A stretch of 64,000 bases of DNA from Clostridiaceae bacterium. GTDB lineage: Bacteria; Bacillota; Clostridia; Lachnospirales; Lachnospiraceae. Position 1 is the first letter of the stretch. The number at the start of each line of letters is the position of its first letter. Shown one piece after another: positions 1 through 8,414 of this stretch. The notes beneath the pieces were generated by a model, which made no database searches, was not told the origin of the DNA, and worked only from the letters and a program-made list of their open reading frames with translations. The stretch is taken from positions 62,001-126,000 of the forward strand of contig CABIXM010000008.1 of the NCBI GenBank assembly GCA_902362725.1, given 5' to 3'. Position numbers and translations under genes: made by a program.

Positions 1-1
1 G

Positions 2-736
2 GCAGAGTGCAACGAATACAGCTGTGTGCGCCGGGTTATCGGCGTAGTCAGCGGCAAGGGAGGCGTGGGAAAATCCATGGTGACTGCGTCTCTGGCCAAT
101 GAGCTGGCGGCGAAGGGCTACCAGGTAGGTATCCTGGACGCGGATATCACAGGTCCGTCCATTCCGAGAATGTATGGGGTACACGGTCCGGCAGAGGGCA
201 GCGATATGGGAATTGAGCCGCGGCTTACCAAGAATGGTATCAAGCTCATGTCCATGAACCTGCTGCTTCCCACAGAGGACACTCCGGTGATCTGGAGAGG
301 CCCGATCATCGCCAATATTGTAAAGCAGTTCTGGACCGACGTAATCTGGGGCGATCTGGATTATCTGCTGGTGGATATGCCGCCTGGAACCGGCGACGTG
401 CCCCTGACTGTATTCCAGTCCCTGCCGGTCAACGAGATTGTAGTCGTGACCTCTCCCCAGGATCTGGTACAGCTGATCGTGAAGAAGGCGCTGAGTATGG
501 CAGATCAGATGAAGATTCCGGTAAAGGGTGTGGTGGAGAATTATTCCTGGCTGGAGTGCCCGGACTGCGGAAAGAAGCTTTATCCCTTCGGCAAGAGCCA
601 TCTGGAGGAAATCGCAGGTGAGGAGAAGCTGCAGATTATCGGACGCGTTCCCATGAAGCCGGAATTCGCCGAAGCTGCGGATGCGGGTGAATTTGATAAG
701 GTGAGAAATCCTTATCTGGATGTGGATTTTGAATAG
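2..736 (+). CDS. mrp: Mrp/NBP35-family P-loop ATPase, 5' end cut by window
   Basis: Cytoplasmic P-loop ATPase of the Mrp/ApbC/NBP35 family, whose members carry and deliver iron-sulfur clusters. The reading frame is open from base 2, so the true start lies upstream; the GTG at 26 is internal. Just after it comes the deviant Walker A motif GKGGVGKS, and later the switch motif VDMPPGTGD typical of the family. A CPDC pair encoded at 557-568 is the expected cluster-binding CxxC. The visible N-terminal residues (AECNEYSC) suggest the Cys-rich leader common in clostridial homologues. It is followed by a strong terminator, so it probably ends its transcript. The family assignment is firm; the client proteins are unknown. 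Confidence 0.93.
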   Translation, partial: AECNEYSCVRRVIGVVSGKGGVGKSMVTASLANELAAKGYQVGILDADITGPSIPRMYGVHGPAEGSDMGIEPRLTKNGIKLMSMNLLLPTEDTPVIWRGPIIANIVKQFWTDVIWGDLDYLLVDMPPGTGDVPLTVFQSLPVNEIVVVTSPQDLVQLIVKKALSMADQMKIPVKGVVENYSWLECPDCGKKLYPFGKSHLEEIAGEEKLQIIGRVPMKPEFAEAADAGEFDKVRNPYLDVDFE

Positions 737-756
737 GAAAATCAAAAGAAATGTGG

Positions 757-799
757 AAAAGGATTCGCCGGGACTTGGGAAAGACCGGCGAATCCTTTT
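757..799 (+). terminator. Rho-independent terminator after mrp
   Basis: A perfect 15-bp stem (757-771 with 785-799) with a 13-nt loop; the stem ends in the T run TTTT. It lies 20 bases after the mrp stop. It also covers the ATG at 751 that opens the next frame, which argues that the downstream gene really starts at 841. Confidence 0.85.
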
Positions 800-840
800 G
801 GATACCCGAAAATCTGGAGATAAAAGAGAAAGGGAACAGA

Positions 841-2166
841 ATGGAGCGCAGAGAGATTTATACGAAGATCACAGGAAAGGCTGAGACCATGAAACAGGAG
901 CTGGTGAAGATCCGGAGGGATTTTCATCGCTATCCGGAGCTGGGATGGATGGAAATGCGGACATCCTCTATCATTGCATCTTATTTGAAAAGAGTTGGCT
1001 GTGACGAGGTGCTGGTGGGACGCGATGTGTGTCTGGATGAAGCGCGGATGGGTCTGCCTGCGGATGAGGTGTTGGACCGGCATTATGAGGAGGCGGCGGC
1101 CCAGGAGGGCACAGAGCTTGCGTATCTGTCCGATACAAAAGGTGGATTCACCGGTGTGGTTGGAATCTTGCGCTGCGGCGAAGGACCAACGGTGGCATTC
1201 CGGTTTGATATGGACGCGCTGCCGGTGCTGGAGTGCAAGGAAGAGGCACATTATCCGACAAAAGAGGGGTTTGCGTCCCGCAATACGGGTGTCATGCATG
1301 CCTGCGGCCATGACGGCCATATGACGGTAGGACTGGGAACGGCCAAAATTCTCTGCGAGCTGCGGGAACAGCTTCACGGAACCGTGAAATTTATCTTCCA
1401 GCCAGCGGAGGAAGGCGTGCGCGGAGCGAAGTCCATTGTGGAGCACGGACATCTGGACGATGTGGATTATGTGCTGGGCGCCCATATGGGAGGCGGACTG
1501 GAGCAGAAGGAAGCAGCCATCGGAATCGGTGACGGCGAGAGTCTGGCTACTGTAAAGTATGATGTGGAATTTTATGGAAAAGGCTCCCATGCGGCGGCTT
1601 CTCCGGAAGAAGGGAAAAACGCTATGTTGGCCATGGCTACGGCGATATTGAATCTGCACGCCATTCCCCGGAGTGGTAAGGGAGATACCCGGGTAAATGT
1701 GGGAAGGGTTGTGGCAGGTACCGGACGGAATATTATCTGTGAGCATGCGCACATGGAGATGGAAGTCCGGGGCATGACCACGGAGGCCAATACCTATATG
1801 AAGGAGTATGCCGAGCGGATTATCCGCAGCGCGGCCGAAATGCACGACTGCACCTGCGAGATGAAGCTCATGGGCGCAGCCATGAATGGAATCAATGATG
1901 ACGCGCTGTCGGATCGGCTGGCGAAGGTTTGTGAGGAGGATTTGCATCTGCCGGTGGTTCGGCTGAAGAAGGGCGGAGCCGGAGGCAGTGAGGATTATTC
2001 TTATATGTCGGAACGGGTGCAGAGCCATGGCGGACAGTCCTGCTATTTTATGAATCTGAGCTGCTGCACAGGTACGCTTCATAACGAACGGTTTAATTTC
2101 TGGGAGGAAGCCCTTGTCAATGGGGTGAAGGCCTTCTGCGGAATTGCGGTTGAGTTGTTGCAGTAA
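841..2166 (+). CDS. M20-family amidohydrolase (AbgA/AbgB-like)
   Basis: Metal-dependent amidohydrolase of the M20D group, about 441 residues. These enzymes remove amino acids or acyl groups from N-acyl or aminobenzoyl-glutamate type substrates in the cytoplasm. The metal and catalytic motifs are visible: HACGHDGHM around residue 150, QPAEEG near 190 and GGSEDYSYM near the C-terminus. An insertion of about 60 residues between the N-terminal helix and the first catalytic strand (DVCLDEARMG onward) resembles AbgA rather than the shorter hippurate hydrolases. The start at 841 is chosen because it has an AGAGAAAGGGA ribosome site, and because the earlier ATG at 751 sits inside the preceding terminator. 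The exact substrate cannot be told from sequence. Confidence 0.88.
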   Translation: MERREIYTKITGKAETMKQELVKIRRDFHRYPELGWMEMRTSSIIASYLKRVGCDEVLVGRDVCLDEARMGLPADEVLDRHYEEAAAQEGTELAYLSDTKGGFTGVVGILRCGEGPTVAFRFDMDALPVLECKEEAHYPTKEGFASRNTGVMHACGHDGHMTVGLGTAKILCELREQLHGTVKFIFQPAEEGVRGAKSIVEHGHLDDVDYVLGAHMGGGLEQKEAAIGIGDGESLATVKYDVEFYGKGSHAAASPEEGKNAMLAMATAILNLHAIPRSGKGDTRVNVGRVVAGTGRNIICEHAHMEMEVRGMTTEANTYMKEYAERIIRSAAEMHDCTCEMKLMGAAMNGINDDALSDRLAKVCEEDLHLPVVRLKKGGAGGSEDYSYMSERVQSHGGQSCYFMNLSCCTGTLHNERFNFWEEALVNGVKAFCGIAVELLQ

Positions 2167-2170
2167 AAAT

Positions 2171-2267
2171 GGACGGGCCGGGACTATGTTGTACACTGGA
2201 TAACAACATAGTCCCGGCCCTGTTTTTCAAGGTCGCGAAGAGGGGCTGTTTGCTGTGCAAAGGCGCC
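2171..2267 (+). repeat. Structured intergenic repeat, copy 1
   Basis: First of two copies of a cassette of about 95 bases. It holds an 18-bp perfect stem (2175-2192 with 2203-2220, loop ACACTGGATA), then a conserved tail with a second small hairpin (TTTGC-TGT-GCAAA, 2249-2261). The T-rich stretch after the large stem suggests it also terminates the M20 gene. Copy 2 lies at 3701-3795. Confidence 0.8.
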
Positions 2268-2397
2268 AGATGGGGAGTTGCGAATTTTTTTGAGTGGATA
2301 TAAATGATTTTTATGGATTTTGATAGAAAAATGGATAGTTGTATGTCTTTTTTGTGGATTGTAAAATGAGATCAGAAAATTAAGGAGGTATGGATTT

Positions 2398-3696
2398 ATG
2401 GGGAAGATGGCTTTTATTGCTACAGGGGACGCGTTTGTGACCAGGCGGATTCCGAAGGAAGGTTATGAGGGATTCGAGGAGCTGCAGGATGTGATTGGGA
2501 AGCATGATGTGGCGTTTTCCAATCTGGAAATGACGTTTCACAATCAGGAGGGGACACCTGCGGCTGTCAGCGGCGGAACCTGGGCGATGACGGATCCGCG
2601 TTGCCTGGATGATATGAAGCGCTATGGTTTTAATCTTTTTACGACGGCGAATAACCATAGCGGTGATTATGGGGAGAGTGGAATTCTGGCTACGATGCGC
2701 CATTTGCAGGAACGTGATATGGTCTTTTCCGGCACCGGTGCCAATATGGCGGAGGCGTCCCGTCCTTGTTATCTGGAGACGAGAAAGGGAAGGGTGGCGC
2801 TGATCAGCGTCTGTTCCACATTCAGCGACGCGAGTATTGCGGGTGGACAGTCTGGCGAGGTGTGTGGACGGCCGGGCTTAAGTCCCTTGCGTTTTTCTAC
2901 GACTTATCATGTGACGCAGGAATATTATGATATGGTGAAAAAGCTGGCGGAGGCTACGGATATCAATGCCTATGAAGATTACGGGATTAAGATTGGGTAT
3001 GTGAATCCGAAGCCGGAAGGCGTGGCGAACCTGGGCAAACACATTTTTAAGTTGGATACGGAAAATTGGGTGGATACTAAGCCGCAGCCCCGGGATATGG
3101 AGCGGATTGAGAAGGAGATCCAGGAAGCAAAGCGTCAGGCGGATGTGGTGCTGGTCAGTGCCCATGTGCATGAGACGGATCACAAAGATTTCGCAGTTCC
3201 ACCGCAGTTCCTTGAGATTTTTTCGAAGAAATGTATTGACGCTGGCGCGACGGTTGTGATTGGACATGGCCCCCATGAACTGCGGGGAATCGAAGTGTAT
3301 CACGGTGGTTTGATTCTGTATAGTCTCGGTAATTTTATTTTCCAGACGGAGACAGTGTCCATGCAGCCTTATGAAGCGTTTGCGAATAAGGGCCTTTCGA
3401 CGGATATGAAGGTCGGAGAGTTTATGAATCTGCGCAGTAAGAACGGTACAGTAGGGTATCCTACGCTGGAGAATATCTGGCGGTCGGTAATGGCGGCCTG
3501 GACGATGGAGGATGGTGTGCTGACACAGGTTCAGTTGTATCCGATTTCGCTGGGGATGGGAGAACTCAGGACGCGGAGAGGTACGCCGGTGATGGCGGAG
3601 AATGATGCGGTGCTTAGGTATCTGGCGGAGCTTAGCCGACCGTTTGGGACGGAGATCCGTATTGATGGCGGAGTTGGGTTTATTGATTTGAAATAG
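2398..3696 (+). CDS. CapA-family (poly-gamma-glutamate synthesis type) protein
   Basis: CapA-like calcineurin-fold protein of 432 residues. The family is named after the capsule protein of Bacillus anthracis, but many members stand alone and have metallophosphoesterase-like motifs. Visible motifs are ATGDAF at the N-terminus, SNLEMTF near residue 40, TANNHSGDYG near 85, VSAHVH near 260, GHGPHELRG near 290 and YSLGNFIF near 310. The start has a very good site, AAGGAGG at 2381. There is no signal peptide and no capsule gene nearby, so a capsule role is not supported here. The gene sits alone between two copies of the same structured repeat. Confidence 0.85.
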   Translation: MGKMAFIATGDAFVTRRIPKEGYEGFEELQDVIGKHDVAFSNLEMTFHNQEGTPAAVSGGTWAMTDPRCLDDMKRYGFNLFTTANNHSGDYGESGILATMRHLQERDMVFSGTGANMAEASRPCYLETRKGRVALISVCSTFSDASIAGGQSGEVCGRPGLSPLRFSTTYHVTQEYYDMVKKLAEATDINAYEDYGIKIGYVNPKPEGVANLGKHIFKLDTENWVDTKPQPRDMERIEKEIQEAKRQADVVLVSAHVHETDHKDFAVPPQFLEIFSKKCIDAGATVVIGHGPHELRGIEVYHGGLILYSLGNFIFQTETVSMQPYEAFANKGLSTDMKVGEFMNLRSKNGTVGYPTLENIWRSVMAAWTMEDGVLTQVQLYPISLGMGELRTRRGTPVMAENDAVLRYLAELSRPFGTEIRIDGGVGFIDLK

Positions 3697-3697
3697 G

Positions 3698-3795
3698 ACG
3701 GCCGGGCCGGGGCTATGTTGTACACTGGATAACAACATCGCCCCGGCCCTGACTTTCGATGTCGCGAGGTGGGCTGTTTGCTGTGCAAAGGCACC
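3698..3795 (+). repeat. Structured intergenic repeat, copy 2
   Basis: Second copy of the cassette at 2171-2267. The large stem is 3704-3721 with 3732-3749 and the same loop. Relative to copy 1, one A-T pair has become G-C with both sides changed, and one other pair is lost (T opposite C). The tail with the TTTGC-TGT-GCAAA hairpin (3777-3789) is conserved. The paired change suggests selection for structure. Confidence 0.8.
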
Positions 3796-3816
3796 TTAGG
3801 CAGAGGCGGGGTAATG

Positions 3817-3842
3817 GAGACGTTTGGGGCGTCTCTTTTTTT
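3817..3842 (+). terminator. Terminator after the CapA gene
   Basis: Stem GAGACG / CGTCTC (3817-3822 with 3830-3835) followed by seven T. It isolates the CapA gene and repeat from the SOS-type promoter that follows. Confidence 0.75.
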
Positions 3843-3860
3843 ACTGGGGAAAACTTGCAC

Positions 3861-3920
3861 TTGTATCCCTGTTAGATATGTGATATAGTAAAACAAACAT
3901 ATGTTTCGAACGTATATTCG
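3861..3920 (+). promoter_or_regulatory. Promoter with two tandem LexA (SOS) boxes
   Basis: A sigma-A promoter, TTGTAT (3861-3866) and TATAGT (3884-3889) with 17-bp spacing. It is followed at the expected start point by two operator-like dyads. AAACATATGTTT (3895-3906) is a perfect palindrome close to the Firmicute LexA box, and CGAACGTATATTCG (3907-3920) matches the Bacillus consensus CGAAC-N4-GTTCG at all but one core base. The position over the start site fits repression by LexA. Confidence 0.75.
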
Positions 3921-3952
3921 ATAACACAAAAGATGCAAGTGAGGTTTTTACC

Positions 3953-5383
3953 ATGACTTTTGTACAGGGACGGGCGGATTTACCTGTGATGGAGAAGCTG
4001 CGGATTCTGGCGGATGCGGCGAAGTTTGATGTGGCCTGTACCTCCAGCGGGGTGTCCAGAGGAAATTCCGGGCAGGGAATCGGTAATTGCATGGAGGCGG
4101 GGATCTGTCACAGCTTTGCGGCAGATGGGCGGTGTATATCGCTTCTGAAGATTTTATTTACCAATGAGTGTATTTTTAACTGCCGGTATTGTCTGAACCG
4201 GTGTTCCAATGACGTGCCGCGGGCTGCGTTTACGCCGTCCGAGGTCTGTGAGCTGACCATGGAATTCTATCGGAGAAATTACATCGAGGGACTTTTCTTA
4301 AGCTCTGGAATTGCAAAGAATCCGGACTATACCATGGAGCTTTTGTATGAAACCCTGTGGAAGCTGCGCCGGGAGTATCACTTTGGCGGATATATTCATG
4401 TGAAGGCGATTCCGGGGGCAGATCCGCTCCTGATAGAAAGGACGGGGTTCCTGGCAGATCGGATGAGCGTGAACCTGGAGCTTCCCACAGCGGAGGGACT
4501 CCGGATGCTGGCCCCGGCCAAGACCCGGGAGAAGATTCTGACTCCCATGCGGCAGATTCAGAATGGACGGCTGGAGTATGGGGAGCGGCTGCTGGGCGGC
4601 TCCGGAGCGCAGGAAAGCAGCGCATATGGGATAGACGACTATGGGACGAATCTGCCGCAGATTGTCGGAAAGAGTACGGATCTGGCCAGGCGGCGCAGCC
4701 GAGGACCTCAGTTTGTGCCGGCGGGGCAGTCAACCCAGATGATTATCGGGGCGACGCCGGAGAATGATTTTCAGATTATGTCGGTGGCGGAGTCGCTGTA
4801 TCAGAAGTTTGATTTGAAGCGGGTGTTTTATTCTGCCTTTGTGCGGGTGAATGATGACAGTACGTTGCCAGAACTTCCGGGCGGGCCGCCACTTTTACGG
4901 GAACACCGGCTCTATCAGGCGGACTGGCTGCTGCGGTATTACGGCTTTGAGGCCGGGGAGCTTTTATCTGAGGAACGGCCGAATTTTAACGTGCTTTTGG
5001 ATCCCAAGTGCGACTGGGCGCTCCGGCATCTGGAAGCGTTCCCGGTGGAGGTGAACCGGGCTTCTTATCAGACCCTTCTTCGGGTGCCGGGCATCGGCGT
5101 GAAGTCGGCTCAGAGGATTGTGAAGGCCAGGAGGCTTGGAACGGTGGATTTCCCGGATCTGAAACGGATGGGTGTGGTACTGAAGCGGGCGCTGTATTTT
5201 ATTACCTGCAGGGGAAAGACCATGTATCCGATCCGGATTGAGGAGGATTTTATTACCCGGAATCTTCTGGATGTGAAGGAACGGCTGCCTTATGGTATCA
5301 GCGGGGACGTGACGTACCGGCAGCTGTCGCTGTTTGATGATTACCGGGTGCCTCAGACAGATACGACTCGATTGCAGGCATGA
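3953..5383 (+). CDS. Radical SAM DNA modification/repair protein (TIGR03916 type)
   Basis: Radical SAM protein of 476 residues of the group annotated as putative DNA modification/repair rSAM. The [4Fe-4S] motif is CxxxCxxC at Cys73, Cys77 and Cys80, followed by further cysteines. Near residue 380 a helix-hairpin-helix (LLRVPGIGVKSAQRIV) gives a DNA-binding module, as in DNA glycosylases. No substrate is known for the family. The next gene is its usual partner (DUF4130), 43 bases downstream. The tandem LexA boxes upstream put the pair in the SOS regulon, in line with a damage-response role. The start at 3953 has an AGTGAGG site upstream. Confidence 0.88.
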   Translation: MTFVQGRADLPVMEKLRILADAAKFDVACTSSGVSRGNSGQGIGNCMEAGICHSFAADGRCISLLKILFTNECIFNCRYCLNRCSNDVPRAAFTPSEVCELTMEFYRRNYIEGLFLSSGIAKNPDYTMELLYETLWKLRREYHFGGYIHVKAIPGADPLLIERTGFLADRMSVNLELPTAEGLRMLAPAKTREKILTPMRQIQNGRLEYGERLLGGSGAQESSAYGIDDYGTNLPQIVGKSTDLARRRSRGPQFVPAGQSTQMIIGATPENDFQIMSVAESLYQKFDLKRVFYSAFVRVNDDSTLPELPGGPPLLREHRLYQADWLLRYYGFEAGELLSEERPNFNVLLDPKCDWALRHLEAFPVEVNRASYQTLLRVPGIGVKSAQRIVKARRLGTVDFPDLKRMGVVLKRALYFITCRGKTMYPIRIEEDFITRNLLDVKERLPYGISGDVTYRQLSLFDDYRVPQTDTTRLQA

Positions 5384-5426
5384 AGAAGAGATGGGATAGA
5401 GCAGGATGGGAGGAGAGAACGCCTGT

Positions 5427-6185
5427 ATGACGGTTTTTGTATGTGAAGACAGCCTGGACGGGATTCTGACCGGCGTCTATGACGCCTGGGACAGTCGTCT
5501 GGGGCACAGTGGGGTGAGACTTAAGACGGCGGATACGGATACCTATGAGTTGTTTTGTGAGTACCGGGAGGTGGCGACGGATATGGAAAAGGCGGAGAAG
5601 GTGCTTCGGACGGTACTGCGCCGGATGGGCGAGGAAGCCCGGGAGGCGATCTGCTATGCCTGCGCCTGCCCCAATCCGGATAAGGCAGACGCCATCTACC
5701 GGCTGATTGCGCGGGGACTTTCCATGGAGGACGGGACGAAGGCGGTACATTATCTGCAGGATCCGTCCATAGCCCTGGTGATGAAGCTGCGGCAGAAGGC
5801 CTGGCATGAAGCACATCGGATGCTGGGTTTTCTGCGGTTTGAAGAGCTGCCGGGTGGGGTACTGTACGCCCGGATGGAGCCGCCGTATGCGGTGCTGCCG
5901 CTGATTGCGCCTCATTTTGCGGACCGGTTTCGGCAGGAGAACTGGATTATCCATGATTTGAAGCGGGGACTGCTGGCGCTGCACCCGGCGGGTGGCTGGT
6001 GGGTGCTGACGGACGATCGGGAGCTGAATCAGAAGTTCCTTACAGGGCGCTCGGAACGGGAGGAGGAGTTTCAGGCTCTCTGGAAGACCTTCTGTCAGAC
6101 CATCGCCATTGAGGAACGGCGGAATCCCCGTTGCCAGCAGACACTGCTTCCGCTCCGCTTCCGGCCGCATATGAATGAATTTTAG
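5427..6185 (+). CDS. TIGR03915/DUF4130 putative DNA metabolism protein
   Basis: Partner of the radical SAM protein, about 252 residues, DUF4130 family. It begins MTVFVCEDSLDGILTGVYDA, as is typical for the family, and carries the conserved C-terminal segment with NWIIHDLKR and a final RNPRCQQTLLP. The function is unproven; the constant pairing with the HhH radical SAM enzyme points to repair or modification of damaged bases. I chose the ATG at 5427 because GGGAGGAG lies just upstream; an in-frame ATG at 5406 would add seven residues but has a poor site. It is very probably co-transcribed from the SOS promoter at 3861. Confidence 0.82.
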   Translation: MTVFVCEDSLDGILTGVYDAWDSRLGHSGVRLKTADTDTYELFCEYREVATDMEKAEKVLRTVLRRMGEEAREAICYACACPNPDKADAIYRLIARGLSMEDGTKAVHYLQDPSIALVMKLRQKAWHEAHRMLGFLRFEELPGGVLYARMEPPYAVLPLIAPHFADRFRQENWIIHDLKRGLLALHPAGGWWVLTDDRELNQKFLTGRSEREEEFQALWKTFCQTIAIEERRNPRCQQTLLPLRFRPHMNEF

Positions 6186-6270
6186 ACAGACAGGGAAAAT
6201 AGCAGATAAAAGTACGGAAAAAAATACAAAATTACCGCGGGAAAATAAGCCCGTTGTGTCGCCTGTTGAA

Positions 6271-6299
6271 TTGACACTGTAAAAATTTCATAGTACACT
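6271..6299 (+). promoter_or_regulatory. Promoter of the hom operon
   Basis: TTGACA (6271-6276), 17 bp, TACACT (6294-6299). It leaves a leader of about 95 bases before hom, in which I see no clear riboswitch or T-box. Confidence 0.6.
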
Positions 6300-6400
6300 G
6301 TATACAGAAATCAGCAAAATCCTGTATCCGGGCCAAAATGTTGGAAAGGCATAGAACGAGGCGCGGGCAGCAGGATATTTGACAGGCAGGAGAAAAGACA

Positions 6401-7699
6401 ATGAATGACGTTCATGTAATCAAGGCCGCGCTTCTGGGCGCGGGAACCGTCGGAAGCGGCGTGTATGATATTTTGCAGTGGCAGAAGGATGAGATGCCGA
6501 AGAAGCTGGGCGCTGTGGTGGAGCTGAAGAAGATTCTGGTCCGCGATACGAAGAAGCAACGAGAGGGCATGGACAGCAGTCTCTTTACCGATAACTGGAA
6601 AGAGATTCTGGAGGATCCGGAGATCGAGATCATCATCGAGGTCATGGGCGGCATCGAACCGGCGAAGACTTATATCACCGAGGCGCTGCATGCAGGCAAG
6701 CATGTGGTGACAGCCAACAAGGACCTGCTGGCGGAGCACGGCAGGGAGGTGCTGGACGCGGCGGCGGAGCATGGCTGCGACCTGATGTTTGAGGCTGCAG
6801 TGGCAGGCGGCATTCCGATTATCCGCCCGCTGAAGCAGTGTCTGGCGGCGAACCACCTGACGGAAGTAATGGGTATCGTCAATGGCACCACCAATTACAT
6901 TCTGACGAAGATGACCAAAGATCACATGGAATTTTCCGATGCGCTGGCTCTGGCAACGAAGCTGGGCTATGCGGAGGCGGATCCCACTGCCGATGTGGAG
7001 GGCTACGACGCGGCCCGCAAGGTGGCGATTATGGCTTCCATCGCCTTCAATTCCCGCGTGACCTTCTCTGATGTGTATACACAGGGTATCACGAAGATTA
7101 CAGCAGCAGATATCGCCTATGCCACCGAGATGGGCATGGTGATTAAGCTTCTGGGCGTGGCCCGCAATACGGATACCGGTATCGAGGCAGGCGTTTATCC
7201 GATGCTGATTCCGGCGGATCACCCGCTGGCAGGCGTCAACGATTCTTTCAACGCCGTCTTTGTACACGGCGACGCCGTAGATGACGCCATGTTCCAGGGC
7301 CGCGGAGCCGGAAAGCTTCCTACCGGCAGTGCGGTAGCAGGCGACATTTTCGAGGTGGCCCGGGACATCATGGCGGGCAGCACCGGAAGAATCAACTGTA
7401 CCTGCTACAAGGATCTGCGGATCAAGCCCGTCGACGAGGTGCGGAACCGCTATTTTATACGTATGGAAGTAGAAGACAGACCGGGCGTACTGGCCGCTAT
7501 CGCTTCCGTCTTTGGCAATAACCATGTGAGCATCTCCCAAGTCATCCAGAAGAGCGTGGGTGGTGGAACCGCAGAGCTGGTCATCATCACCGACCAGGTG
7601 GAGGAGCGCCATTTCAAGGACGCCCTTCTGGTGATGAACGAGATGTCCATCGTAAAAGAGATTCCTTCCGTACTTCGCGTATACGCGCAGAGTGAGTAA
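6401..7699 (+). CDS. hom: Homoserine dehydrogenase
   Basis: Reduces aspartate semialdehyde to homoserine with NAD(P)H, the branch point to threonine and methionine. The sequence of 432 residues has the dinucleotide motif GAGTVG at 13-18, the catalytic-domain signature GIVNGTTNYILTKM near 165, and a C-terminal ACT domain from about 350 (VEDRPGVLAAIASVFGNNHVS) that usually mediates feedback by an amino acid. Length and layout are normal for the monofunctional enzyme. A GGCAGGAGA ribosome site precedes the ATG. The small alarmone hydrolase gene follows after 29 bases, so the two are probably one transcript. Confidence 0.95.
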   Translation: MNDVHVIKAALLGAGTVGSGVYDILQWQKDEMPKKLGAVVELKKILVRDTKKQREGMDSSLFTDNWKEILEDPEIEIIIEVMGGIEPAKTYITEALHAGKHVVTANKDLLAEHGREVLDAAAEHGCDLMFEAAVAGGIPIIRPLKQCLAANHLTEVMGIVNGTTNYILTKMTKDHMEFSDALALATKLGYAEADPTADVEGYDAARKVAIMASIAFNSRVTFSDVYTQGITKITAADIAYATEMGMVIKLLGVARNTDTGIEAGVYPMLIPADHPLAGVNDSFNAVFVHGDAVDDAMFQGRGAGKLPTGSAVAGDIFEVARDIMAGSTGRINCTCYKDLRIKPVDEVRNRYFIRMEVEDRPGVLAAIASVFGNNHVSISQVIQKSVGGGTAELVIITDQVEERHFKDALLVMNEMSIVKEIPSVLRVYAQSE

Positions 7700-7728
7700 G
7701 AAAAAACAGAGGGAGACAGAGACGGGGA

Positions 7729-8334
7729 ATGAAAAAAACACTGACATTACTGGATAAGGCGATCATATTCGCCACCAAGGCGCATTCGGGAGCCAGGCGA
7801 AAGGGTACGAACGTCCCGTATATTGTACACCCCATCGAGGCGGCGGCCATCGTATCGACCATGACAGACGACGAGGAGGTCATCGCGGCTGCCGTGCTCC
7901 ACGACGTCATCGAGGACACGGACGCCACGGAGGACGACCTGTATGCCCGTTTCGGCAGGCGGATCACCGAGCTGGTACTGGACGAGAGTGAGGACAAGCG
8001 GAGAACCCTTCCGGCGGCACTGACCTGGAAGACCAGAAAGCAGGAGACCATTACCTTTCTGGAGACAAAAGCCGACAGGGATGCTAAAATGCTGGCTCTG
8101 GCTGACAAACTGTCTAACTTACGTGCCATCCACCGGGATCAGTGCATCATTGGCGACAAAATCTGGGAACGTTTCAATGAAAAAAATAAAGAGATGCATG
8201 CCTGGATGTACCGTTCTATCGCGAAAGCGCTGGAAGAACTGAAGGATCATCCCACCTGGCAGGAATATAACCGCCTGGTAAAAGAAGTGTTCGGGGAAGA
8301 AAAGAGTGTTGACAACCCGACCGAAAAAGGATAA
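7729..8334 (+). CDS. HD-domain small alarmone hydrolase-like protein
   Basis: Stand-alone HD hydrolase of 201 residues that matches the hydrolase half of RelA/SpoT. His34, the His58-Asp59 pair, Glu62-Asp63 (HDVIEDTD) and a later Asp in LADKLSNLR are the expected metal ligands and catalytic residues. No synthetase or TGS domain is present, so it resembles Mesh1/SAH-type enzymes that degrade (p)ppGpp; activity on NADPH or other nucleotides is possible for this fold. It lies 29 bases after hom, an interesting link between amino acid synthesis and stringent signalling. The specificity is inferred. Confidence 0.8.
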   Translation: MKKTLTLLDKAIIFATKAHSGARRKGTNVPYIVHPIEAAAIVSTMTDDEEVIAAAVLHDVIEDTDATEDDLYARFGRRITELVLDESEDKRRTLPAALTWKTRKQETITFLETKADRDAKMLALADKLSNLRAIHRDQCIIGDKIWERFNEKNKEMHAWMYRSIAKALEELKDHPTWQEYNRLVKEVFGEEKSVDNPTEKG

Positions 8335-8414
8335 TCTGCTACAGAGAAATCTGCAGCATGATTCATACTGCGAAGAGCAATCAGAAGCAGCAATAAGCGA
8401 ACAGGAGGAACATG

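Noticed and set aside
742..2196. Long minus-strand frame of 484 codons opposite the M20 gene
   Set aside because: It is the antisense shadow of a well-supported M20 amidohydrolase; its translation has no recognisable domain, has biased His/Arg/Gln composition and no ribosome site.
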